Assembly (NCBI RefSeq): GCF_022965805.1
Contig: NC_133106.1
Location: forward strand, 38,939,881-39,003,880
From: Primulina eburnea
Lineage: Eukaryota; Streptophyta; Magnoliopsida; Lamiales; Gesneriaceae
Length of the DNA: 64,000 nt
Reading direction: 5' to 3'
Part shown: piece after piece, positions 42,436 through 53,354 of the stretch
Layout of the letters: each line of letters begins with the position of its first letter
How positions within the stretch are numbered: the first letter of the stretch is position 1
Notes under the pieces: generated by a model
The model's input: only the letters and a program-made list of their open reading frames with translations
Database searches by the model: none
What the model was told of the DNA's origin: nothing
Position numbers and translations under genes: made by a program

Positions 42436-45227
42436 CTAAACCTGAAGCGTGGATGCTATAGCAGCAGCAAGACTTATAACTTCGAACGGGGCTTTGTTTT
42501 TAACCTGCTTCACTGTTTGTGGGCACGAGTCTGTGATCCAAAAGTACGTCATCCCGGTCGAAGGGTGTGCTGAAGAGATTAAAGCATGAGTGAACTTTAA
42601 ATGATGCGTTACAAATATGCACCACGAAGAGAGAATTCAAGGCAAAGGCGAAGACCACGCCTTGATTGTAAAGAAATAATACAAATTAATGAAAATGTTA
42701 AATGAAAGCTCAACATACATAAAATGAAAACTTTTGAAATGTAATCACCTCCATCATCATGTTCAAATTTCTCCCACGACTTGTTTGGGAAAATTCCATG
42801 CGTCACATAGGCACTAACTTTTGCTGCTCCATGTTTGGCCAGCACTTTCTGATAAATCACATATTACCAGGATTGCACAGTTAACAAAATGTATCACAAT
42901 TTTTCACTCTCACAAGCAGCAAATACAAGATTTTAAGATACTTTGGCAACGATTTGCCTCGTTTGAAGCAGATTATCCAAATTGCATGCCGTGAATGAAA
43001 ACACACGAACATCATCTAGCTGTGTATAAGAAGAAGATTGCCGAGGAGTAATGACTACAAGTGTGAAAATATGATGACAACAAGAATGACTGAATATCTG
43101 TGTGTCGTGGATCTTTTTTCCAGTGTGTTTGGCGAAATATCCAAATAGATAACTCTACTTAATGCAGTTAACTTCTGTCACTAACCTGACACTCTAGCAA
43201 AGTGCCACCTGACTGCACAAGGTCATCCACTATCACAACGTGGCGGCCCTCAGGATCTCCCTCTTTTAGGCGTACAATTCGTTGATCGCCTTCCCTAACT
43301 TTGGCACAAACAATCTGCCAATCGAACCAAACAAATTAAGTCATGCCAACTTAATGCACCATAGTTCATATAAAAGAAAAATGGAGAACCGAGACACCAC
43401 TTGTATGTACCTGCAGCCATGACATGAATTTATAAGCTCAAGGATAAAATATAAAATATATAAATTAAGATAAAAAATTAATTATTGCCAAAGAATCATG
43501 ATGCTCAAGTGGCATTTTTCATCGAAGTTAATTAAAAACTAGTACCATTGGGAAGTGCTGAAGTTGCTTGTGAAAACGTTTCCACGCGCCATCATCCGGA
43601 AAAGCAACTGTGATCTGGGCAGAGGAAAAAGAAACTGGCAACATTTAAAATTAAAATTATGTTGATTGACTTCAGCTCATCTCTTAAATGGGTTGATTGA
43701 TTTCACAAGAGCTACTTCTGAGAAGGTCAACTCGGTTGTCATCATTGCAGAAGTATGAGAAAATTAGTGCCGAGAAATCATACAAAAAAATGTAAATCAT
43801 AAAATACATCAATTTCAAGAACATTCAAATAATATGAAAATCGATTCCTGTAAGGAGATCCAAAAAGCAGCATCTTACATTGTCAGAATCGGGAAGCTGT
43901 TGGAGCCTATTCAAAAGCAACGGTATACCACTTTCAAAGCATGGTAAAATATTGTCACCAAAGTAAAATCTCTCCTGCAGTATGAAGAAAAAATGGAAAT
44001 GGTCACACTAAGAATAAACATATTTATTGAAATATTACAGACACCATTTTCATACTATGAATGTATGAGAGAACAATAACCGAGTCACCAAAGAAATATA
44101 TTTGTACCCACCTGCAAGGCATGTATATCAAATATGACTAAATTAGTGGGTCCACCCTTTGATATAGGAATATTTGACAAGATTCTGGCCAGTGTAAATG
44201 CTGTGGCAACATCCCCTTCATCCTCCATACGCTCGGAAGTTCCCGTGGGGAAAAACGGCAGGACAAGAGTGAAAGATGAGACAAATAATTTTGGCAGGGC
44301 GTAGATGATAGACAATTGCTCAAAAATGACTCCAGGAGAGCTAAATGAAGCTAGAAAAGCTACATGTTGTCCACGAACTCCTTGAGCATTTGATATAAAT
44401 AAGTTGGGGAATCCGTCTTCAAACGCCCTGATTTAGGTTGGAACTATTAAATAAGACACTTTAATATGGCATAAACCTTACAGATCGTCAATATGTTTCT
44501 ATAGTAAAAAACTAAAAATAGACAAAGAAAACGATGTCCGAGAATACATTGTCTCCTAACATTTTCTTCATAAACAAAAAAACCAAACCCCCACGAAATC
44601 AACATAATAAAATGAAGATGCTAGTTTATTTGTTCAATCAAGCTAAAAAGAATTCATGTTCAAAACAGGCGGCAATCATTTGGATCCCTCCATGAGAATG
44701 CTGCGACTTAAGACGCATACGTAACAATATAAGAGATAGCCCGAAATTTGAAATTCTTCGTAACATACGGGACAACAAGACTGCAATTATTGGTCATACT
44801 GAAGATCCCATCTCACTAACATTTTTACAAAATCTCTTAACGGAACTAGAAAGAAAAGATATCAGATTTACTATTGACTAAAATGTTACCTCCAACTAAT
44901 GCTACGAAGCTCAATGGCGTCGGATTCAGCGGCTATTCTCTCAGCCAGATCCCTCATCTCAGAACAATGAAAAAGGCAAACCCTTTTGGAATTCTTAAGC
45001 GAAGAATTCATAGTAGAAGCCAAAGGAAATGAACTCGGTGGTTTGATTATAATATGAATTGGGTCGATTGAAGAAACGCAGTCGACGGTCCAATTCTGGG
45101 GAACAGAAGATGGATTCATGATCTCGCAGCGAAAGGAAGAGTTAATTTTTCTAGAGGGGAGAACCGAATTTTGGATTTTTCTGGACGATGCAGAAGAAAA
45201 GTGAGGGGCTGGCGAAATGGCTGACAT
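42436..45227 (-). CDS. Ribose-phosphate pyrophosphokinase (PRPP synthetase, PRS3/PRS4 type)
   Basis: Seven exons: 45227-44890, 44427-44112, 43974-43879, 43614-43546, 43314-43186, 42848-42749 and 42569-42436; 393 aa. It makes phosphoribosyl pyrophosphate from ribose 5-phosphate and ATP for nucleotide, His and Trp synthesis. Visible family blocks: [57 protein letters not shown], the PRPP loop [14 protein letters not shown], and [11 protein letters not shown]. The C-terminal [11 protein letters not shown] and [13 protein letters not shown] match the plant phosphate-independent PRS3/PRS4 class. The first 40 residues are Ser- and Arg-rich without acidic residues, like a plastid transit peptide, and an internal Met after RCEI could give a shorter form. 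All introns are GT-AG and phases agree. Confidence 0.92.
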
Positions 45228-45668
45228 TGGTGTAGTTAACGGCGGTGACCGCCGCGTGCGGGGCGGAGTTGAAAGAGGAACGAGGCAAGCTATAAGCGGC
45301 TTTCAGATTTTTGTCGGCTGTTATGTATCATGGACGTGATGCCGAGTCACTATCCTTTGTTTGTGAGTTTTAATTTACATATAAATTTATTTAATTCCAT
45401 ATAATTTATTATTTCACTCATAATTTGTAACTATTTTTTAAATAATAAGTGATTTTTAATAAAATAATAATATAATTCAATTTAAAATATATTTTTTTGT
45501 GAATATTTTATTTGCTATTCGAATAATAATATATCAATTATATTAAATATATATATGCAATTTTTATGGCATAGGGATAGTGTTGGTAATTTGAAAACTA
45601 ATCTGTTTAAAAGAATAAAGATAGTGTTGTTTGATAAACGTGAATATTATTAATAGATCAAAATAGCT

Positions 45669-45859
45669 AGTATTCGGGTTCATTTCACCCTACCTTGTGA
45701 GACACTGCCCCCATGAGGTGATCAAAGACCCAGATTTACACACACTTACACCCCATGAAGTGATCAAAGGCCTAAATTTAATCACCATGTAAAATCAATG
45801 GCTGAGATCCTGTGAGGGCACTACCCCACATATAGCATCAACATTACCAGTATTCGGGT
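45669..45859. repeat. Possible short insertion flanked by 11-bp direct repeats
   Basis: AGTATTCGGGT at 45669-45679 recurs at 45849-45859. Between them is about 170 bp that contains an internal duplication, ccccatgaggtgatcaaag near 45709 and ccccatgaagtgatcaaag at 45751, with a period of about 42 bp. This looks like a small mobile or dispersed element with target duplication. The class is unknown, and no poly(A) or inverted ends are clear. Confidence 0.45.
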
Positions 45860-47287
45860 AGATTTTTTTCCCCTTAAGATGGGTTGAATTCGAGTAGAAG
45901 TCAACAATGACACCTATGATGTTATCTGGACAAGAACATAATTTTAAATTTTTCATCATTTGAGCAAATTTTGTTTCGAGGAAACATCTTATCAATTTAT
46001 ATTTCTAAAAAAATTGTTTTATAGATGCTGTAAAGTGAGAATAATAGGAAAAAATATCATAATCAAGATGCTAATTATAAAACTAACTATGTATCAAAAA
46101 TGCATAAAGAAAAATTAGAATTTAAAAAGACAACTTAGATTCAATCCAAATCATCTACTATCAATGATTGTTTATTTTTGGTTTTATAACCATGTATAAA
46201 TTAAAACATATTTTTAAATCAAAATGAAAGTAGTATAAACTTTTTTATTTGCCAAAAAACTTGAAAACATATAATAAATTCAAAGTAAAATCCCAAAATT
46301 TATAAATATTATTTTTATAATATTAGCTCATAAGATCAGTGACAAAGCCATAAAATTATATTATGATATATCAGTAATATGAAAACTATAAGCTAAACAA
46401 AGACCTCTAAATTGCAATAAATTGACACAAAAATTCATGTAGACATTTTATTGTGCATTTTTCAATGATTCATCACACGAAAGTTACTCACACCAAAATA
46501 AAACTCCCTTTAAACCAACCTATTCAATCACATTCAAGATAAAGAAAGCTATAAAATCGAATATTATCTACCAAAATCAAATTCAAAATGGTAAAAATTG
46601 TATTATTAAAAACATACATTAAAATAAAATGCATCACCAAGCAAAAGATTAAAGACAATACTCGGGTTTACTCGGGATAAAGGCTCGTGGCAATAAACCA
46701 AGGAGTTTTCTTTAGACCCACTCTCCATATTACATTGCTAAAATACATCAGAGATGGCGACGGTGCCTTTGGATACTTGCGTATCGACGGCGATATTCTT
46801 GATCAAAAAGGTAGCGTAGGCCAGTTCTATGCTCCTCCTTTCGCAAGCCGCATTAGTTTTCTCCTCGTCTTTAAAATGATGAATCAATTTGAAACATGTA
46901 TTTGTCTGTATCAACTTTGTTTTCTTAGTTGATTATCGTGAATGTCTAACATATAAGAAAATATATGATTCAAGTGACCATATTTAAGTTGAAGCATCTT
47001 TAAAATGTGATCTCATACATGAAAAGAAAATGACCACCTACCACTCGCAAAGCAAGTCATCAATATAGGATTATGAATAACAATTATTTAGTGCTCCCAC
47101 TAAAAAAAAGTCTTCTCTAAATGAGATATTTGAACAGCCATTTGCTTAGTTTTATGCAAGTTTCTATAAAATGCCAATGCCCTAAATACTTTTATTTATA
47201 TGGATTTATTTATGTTTACTTTATTATTACAATGTAATATTTGATATTATTTGTGATCTGAAAAATTACATAAATCCTTGTATGTTT

Positions 47288-47297
47288 TACTATAAAA
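47288..47297 (+). promoter_or_regulatory. Putative TATA box of the F-box gene
   Basis: actataaaaggc, about 170 bp upstream of the ATG at 47464. Confidence 0.55.
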
Positions 47298-47463
47298 GGC
47301 AGACCAAATAAAGACTCCGAAATGGTTTCTTTCGGCCTTTCTAATTTTGTCTGACGTTTCAATTTACGTGACACCCCTACCCCTGCCCTCTCGCTCCACC
47401 GACGTCCACTGCCCCCAAACTCCGCCGCCGCCGCCGCCCGCCCCATCGCCGCCCCTTATCCTC

Positions 47464-50449
47464 ATGAAGCAGAAGACATGGCCATGCAAATCGGACAGCC
47501 CTCACTTCATAGCTCTCCCTTTCATCAAAAAACCTCACACTTCCTCAAATTTCATCAAGTCCTCCAGAATCCATCTCTCATCCAAACCGAACCCGTCATC
47601 TTCCCCGTCTTCCTTGTACAAAGGCCCCGATTTCTCCGCGCTCCCTTACGATGTTCTCGCGAGAATTATGGCGTCATTCTCTTTGCCGGACTTGAGGGCA
47701 GCTTCCCTTGTTTGCAGAGCGTGGAGGGACGCGCTTAAGCCCTTGCGCGAGGCTATGGTATTCTTGAAATGGGGGAAGAGGTTCAAGCATGGGCGTGGGG
47801 GGATGAAGGCAAATTGGAGCAAGGCTTTGGATTCTTTCTTGAAAGGTGCGGCGCGTGGCTCTACGCTTGCTATGGTTGATGCGGGTCTGATTTATTGGGA
47901 ATTAGGGAAAAGGGAGGAGGGTATTTCATGGTATAGAAGAGCAGCCGAGCTTGGCGATCCAGCTGGACAGTGTAATTTGGCTCTTTCGTTTTTGCAAGGT
48001 ACTTTGTCTAAAATCGCTTCCTTTCTTGAAATTTTCCCTATTTGTATATCAATTTATTCTTTTATCTTCTTTTTTTTGGGCTTGATGCTTGAGTTTGATA
48101 TATTTTTGTTGCTTGTTAAATTTATGGAAATTTATTTCGTGCCTCGTGGGCTCAAATTGAATTGTGAATTTGGAATTTGGTTGATGCTCTTTATCGTCTA
48201 GCTAGAAATTCCTGCCTCATTAAGAAATGTGACAGGGAATGTTTGGTTGGATGGGTCAAAATGTGGATTGGAAGGAGGCTATGCATTGTTGGAAGGAAAT
48301 GGATGAAAAGGGGAAGAACCAAAAGGACTTTGCCGGTGCCTCAATACCAGCAACGTTCTGCAATATGAAGTTTTAGGAGGATTGAATTTAAATCAAGCGA
48401 CAGTTTAAGTTGCTGTTGTGGTTTTAGTGGTATATATCAAAGGCAAGGCAAGGGGTCGCCTTTTACTTTCTTTTAGCACAAAATTAAAGTAGAATTGCCG
48501 TTGTTTGTGGAAGGATCAGAATGTTTTTTCCTTTCCCTTCTTGTCCGTGTACTGAAACCATTGTTTGATGAGTTTTGAATAATTCAAGATTATTTTATGG
48601 CTTTCATATTTGCTGCGTCTTCCTTTGATGCCAATGTACGGTTTGTGATCATGATTTTGAGTATTTTAAGATGGACTGTTGAGTAGGAAGAAAATTTTAG
48701 CATGCCTTTGTGGTGGTGTTGTGGACTTAATATGTAGGTAAAATGTTAGCATCCGATTATCATCGTTGTGCTAGAAATCTTTTTGGTTGCCTTTTATTCT
48801 CAGTTCGGTAAAAAATGACTGATCTTGCAAGTGGTCTTATCTTTTCTTTTCTTTTTTCCAGAATGCTAAATTTCATAGTTACATAGACGCATTTAGTGAT
48901 AATGAACATGAAAATAAAGTGCAATGTCAGTGATTCCTCTTTCAGTGTTGTCTTGTTTGATTATCGAAATGCAAATCTTAACCCAAGTTGTTTCAAAGAA
49001 GAAATTTTTAGATTGGGGAGAAAACGATATCCCAAGTAGTCCAAGTCTTTTAAGCTTGCATCTGTCTATCCGATGTCCCGAATTGCTGCGTTTATTTTAC
49101 TACAAATATATAGAGTCCGATGCTTGAATGAAAAATAAAAAAATATTAGCACTCTGCCAGGAAGTACCAGTACTTATTTTACCAGTCAGTGCCATTCCCT
49201 TCACATTAAAACAGTACTGATTCGTGGAACTGAAGGATAAAATTTGGATAAATGGTCTTGACCACTTTCGTGTTGATAATAGCCATTTTTCCTCGTAACA
49301 AGTCTTCAAAAATCCAAAATGTTAGTCGAATGATACATAAATTTGATTGCTTTCGCCATCAGAGATCTGATGGACTTGATTTTGTTAATCATGTTTTGAA
49401 GATCATGTATGATGCAGGTAATCCTCCGAACACGGAAGAGGCAATTGAATGGTTACACAGGGCTTCCTTCGCAGGCCATGTTCGGGCTCAATACCAACTT
49501 GCACTTTGCTTACATCAAGGTCGAGGAGTTAAACAAAGTCTCCAAGCAGCGGTATCATTTGGCACATCTTTACTTCTTTCTTTCCTGATCTAATTTTTTG
49601 GCCAATGGAGTACATACTGCTAGATTTGATTTTTTGAAATTATCTCATTTTCTTTCCAATTATTTTAGTCACGCATCTCATTTTTTTACATTGATTCCTC
49701 CGACTCTTCTCTCTATGGACTATTTAATTTTGACAGTCCCGTTGGTATCTGAGAGCTGCTGAAGGGGGATATGTACGTGCTATGTATAATACATCTCTCT
49801 GCTACTCATTGGGTGAAGGTTTAGCACAATCCCATAGGTTAGCAAGAAAATGGATGAAGAGGGCCGCTGATCGTGGCCACAGCAAAGCTCAGTTCGAGCA
49901 TGGATTGTGTCTCTTTTCCGTACGTGGCCGACATCCTCTATAATCATTCATGAGAATACTTTCACTGTTTTGCATGGGTTCATCAGCTGGGTAGATACCC
50001 CCTAATTTATTGGAATACTATCTTTTTTCTTTCTAAATGAAAGACCACATTTTACCAACACCGCTAGTGGTGCAGTGGCATAAATTTCGTCCAATAGAGG
50101 AAAGGAGTGGGTTTGATCGCACGTAAAAGCAAAATCTCCCAACCCTCATTGTAATAATAGATAAATAAAGACCATTTCATTATCTCTCTCCATGCCATCA
50201 CTCGGTAGCAGCATGATACCTGATCTATATTAGTATATCAGAATATGTAATTCATTGAGATTCACACTTCTACTTGGACAGGAAGGGGAGATGCTGAAGG
50301 CTGTGGTGTACCTAGAGCTGGCAACGAGGGCTGGCGAGAGGGCTGCAGCTCATGTGAAAAACGTTATACTCCAGCAACTTTCTGCAACGTCGTTTGATAG
50401 AGCAATGTTTCTTGCTGACAATTGGCGTGCTTTGCCTTCCACTCGCTGA
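47464..50449 (+). CDS. F-box protein with Sel1-like repeats (At1g70590-like)
   Basis: Four exons: 47464-47998, 49418-49551, 49737-49919 and 50282-50449; 339 aa. An F-box lies at about residues 57-91 (FSALPYDVLARIMASFSLPD, then CRAWRDAL) after a Ser- and Pro-rich leader. Several Sel1/TPR-like units follow: LAMVDAGLIYWELGKREEGI, YRRAAELGDPAGQCNLAL, LHRASFAGHVRAQYQLALCL, YLRAAEGGYVRAMYNTSLCY and ADRGHSKAQFEHGLCL. F-box proteins bring substrates to SCF ubiquitin ligases through SKP1, and Sel1 repeats bind protein partners. The combination matches the single plant family of At1g70590. The frame is open upstream of 47464, but no ATG is present there. The first intron is 1.4 kb and the third carries a SINE-like insertion. 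Confidence 0.92.
50048..50166 (+). mobile_element. SINE-like retroposon in F-box gene intron 3
   Basis: 119 bp between duplicated AAAGACCA sites (50040-50047 and 50167-50174). It has a polymerase III box A match TGGTGCAGTGGC (50067-50078) and a box B-like GGTTTGATCGC (50110-50120), about 43 bp apart as in tRNA-derived SINEs. It ends in an A/T-rich tail, gtaataatagataaat. It is short, so it may be a degraded copy. Confidence 0.7.
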
Positions 50450-53354
50450 ATCTTTATTCGACACTTTTACTTGCGTATTTCTTACTTAGCATAAGTCTTT
50501 ATGATGTATATACTGAGTTGCATCTACTGAGAATAGCCTGTGTAATGTTAATTGTATGAAACTTGATCTTTTCAACTGGGTGTTGCTATGGGTAAACTGC
50601 AATAGATAAGGTCTGTGCGACAACGAGCAATCTTATTACTTGGGATCTACTCGGACTCGATCCAGTATTATGTTATACTCGAATTCATCCATCATATGTA
50701 CAAGTTAAATACCAGAAATGTTGAAGTTATTCTTTCGGGTAGACTTGTAATCTTACGTAATAACAGTTCAAATAAAACTTTGAAAATATGAACTTTACAT
50801 CTCGGTTTCGAGTAAATCATGAGCAGTGAAACCAAGACAGCTGGATTTCTTCTTATGTCTGTTTACTGTGTTTCATTAGTTTTTACTCACGAGCTTGATT
50901 AAAATGAAAGATTGCATAATTACTCTGTTTACTGGTTATAAGAATTAATGTACCATAACAACTGCATAAATAGTTCAACAATCCATTTCACAAAAGCTAC
51001 AAGAAGCAGAAGAGAAAGTTATAAACATGTGCTTTCTGTTGCAAATTATCAATGGAATTGGAAAACCTTTGGCAACTTTAGCAAAATTAAACAATAGCTC
51101 TTCCCAATTCAATCCCTTTCCTATATACAAAAACCTCACAAACCTTACTTAAAACTGTCTTGTATTAAGCACACCCAAGTAGGACTGATGAAACACACAG
51201 CTTAGATGGTATATCGCATGGGGTATCAGTTCTCTCAATCCAAGATGATGAACAATAAATACACGGTCCACCCCCTCCATCGGGTTGATTGCCATATCGA
51301 TCCGTTATCTCCTATTTTTTAATATATCATGCCTACAGTAAATAAGCATTATTTTGAATGAGCATTCTAAACTGCACGATCTACAGATCATATAACTAAG
51401 TAGGTCCATTAGTCTCTTTATTTTCTTGCTTGAGTTTGAAAAACAGCTAGCCTCGATTACCAAAACAAGTTTTTCCTCTGCAATGGTACCAAAAGAAAAA
51501 AAATGGTGGCTTACTAATAGTTTTATCAAACTAATCGGGTTTTGTTAACTTTTTTATTTGCCTTGATTTGGTTGCTTTCTATCCTATAATCCTTTAAAAA
51601 TAATTTCTTCATGGCGTTGTTTCTCAAAATTCAAAATTTGCAGGAAAAATATTATTTTTGATATATATATTGTATGATTTATAATATCAATAATTCCACC
51701 GAAGTCATTGCATTCTTATAAATGTGTGTTTTTTTCTTTGAGAAAGCAATATGTGTGATGACAAATTAAATTTAAATAATGCATTTGCATTTGTTTCATA
51801 ATCAGTTATAGTTATTCTTTGTTTCCTATCATTAGTTATTTTATTGATTATTTTCATCCTTTTGATTTGTTTAATTTTTTTTTTTTTTTACAAATTCGTG
51901 TCTCTCCGTAGAAAATACGTTATATGAAACTAAATCCAATGTTTAAGATTGTCATTGAACCATATGAAATTAACGAGTTTCCTTCCAATTAATAGAGTTG
52001 TAACTCGATTAATAAATTGAATAAATGGTCACTCCAGTCTTCATCTCTTTCTAATAATCCAAGATATTTTTTTAATTATATATGTTCATCTAAGATTCAA
52101 CTTTGGAAACAAATTTAAGATTTTGCAGATGCAAAGAGATTGATCGCTGGAGATTTAACGACCATCCACCAATTTTCCATATTCTTCGGACTTCATCAAT
52201 CAGAGCCTCCACATATTTAAATATCGTGTTTCTGTCCCTTGAAGAGCTCGCTCAAATATGTTACACTTAAGTTTATAAATTGTTTTTGTTTAATGTTCGG
52301 GTTGTCAATTTTTGTTTTCTTATTTTGTTTCTATTCGTTAGTTTTCACGATCCTTTTCATTTCTTCAATTTTGATAGGATGTTGTACTATTAGTTCAATT
52401 CAAGCGACATGGAAATCGGGGGAGAGATGGAGTCGTGAGATTTTCAGCTTCTCCGATTACAGGAAATCCAGATTCATGCTATTAGCGCTTCGCCTTCATC
52501 GAATATGACTATTAACTTATATGGATTTATTTTATTGTGGAATATCTATATGAAATTTAGATAAATATATGTTAGAATGAAAGGATAAATATGCGTGAAG
52601 GTATAAATATTATTTATTTGTTACGTTACATATGTAACACATATGCAAATGTATGTTAGAATGAAATGAAAATATATTTCAAGGTATACCTATTATTTAT
52701 TTGTTACGATATATATGCGACATATGTGTATCATCAGCTATAAGAAAAACATAAAAGCTAATAACTTCAATAACTTTCTCTTGCACTCATTCTATATAAG
52801 GATTTTTGTGTTTGGACATGTAACATGTCATGAAATTTATTTCAATTTTGTGTACGATTTAATGTTATCAATAATTATGTCGTTTCAATTGTTTGACAAG
52901 ATACACTTGTTATTTTAAACCTTCTTCAATCTTTGCACAATGTTACCTCTTAGCATACTTATATAACACATTTTATAGTTAATATTCATATATAACATCA
53001 CACACGTATCGTGTGTGCCTCGATTGCTAGCGTCTATTATGGCTCATGTGCCAATGACACAAGAAGGATAAATTGGTGACTCGCCAATACATTTTGGACT
53101 AAAATGGTAATTTCAAATTAATATAGAGCTAAATTTAAAATATTATATTATATACGTACAGAATGGCAACCGAATTTTTCCCCTTGTACCTTCATAGGAA
53201 ATAAACCCTAGTTCGTCTGCCATCGCAAAACCTCAGCTTTGCGGTGGTGTTCCGCAGTCAGGGCATTACGACAACCATTGCTGTCAACCAATTGGTGGAA
53301 ATTTAACCATTTAGGAGCTATCCTTCTCATACTACCCACTATAAAACTTGAAAA
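50450..53354. other. Intergenic region between the F-box gene and MAK16
   Basis: 2.9 kb, AT-rich. No gene is recognised; frames at 52239-52508 and 52715-52918 are hydrophobic low-complexity and not supported. It contains the diverged tandem duplication at 52570-52730 and, at the right end, the MAK16 leader. Confidence 0.5.
52570..52730. repeat. Diverged tandem duplication of about 80 bp
   Basis: Two units beginning tatgttagaatgaaa (near 52569 and 52651), each with attatttatttgttacg and a following acatatg. Differences are many, so the duplication is old. Confidence 0.65.

Larger units (their letters stand above)
45228..47463. other. Intergenic region between divergent PRS and F-box genes
   Basis: AT-rich with no supported gene. 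It holds a repeat-like insertion (45669-45859), an 81-aa frame at 46687-46932 without a domain, and a (CCG)n-rich leader just before the F-box gene (about 47423-47456). Confidence 0.5.

Noticed and set aside
46687..46932. 81-aa ORF between PRS and F-box genes
   Set aside because: No domain, no promoter or splice context; it begins in the middle of AT-rich repeat-like sequence.
47347..47463. Upstream extension of the F-box reading frame
   Set aside because: It has no ATG; the Pro-rich stretch comes from a (CCG)n tract in the leader.
52239..52508. 89-aa hydrophobic ORF
   Set aside because: T-rich DNA gives hydrophobic codons by chance; there is no conserved motif.
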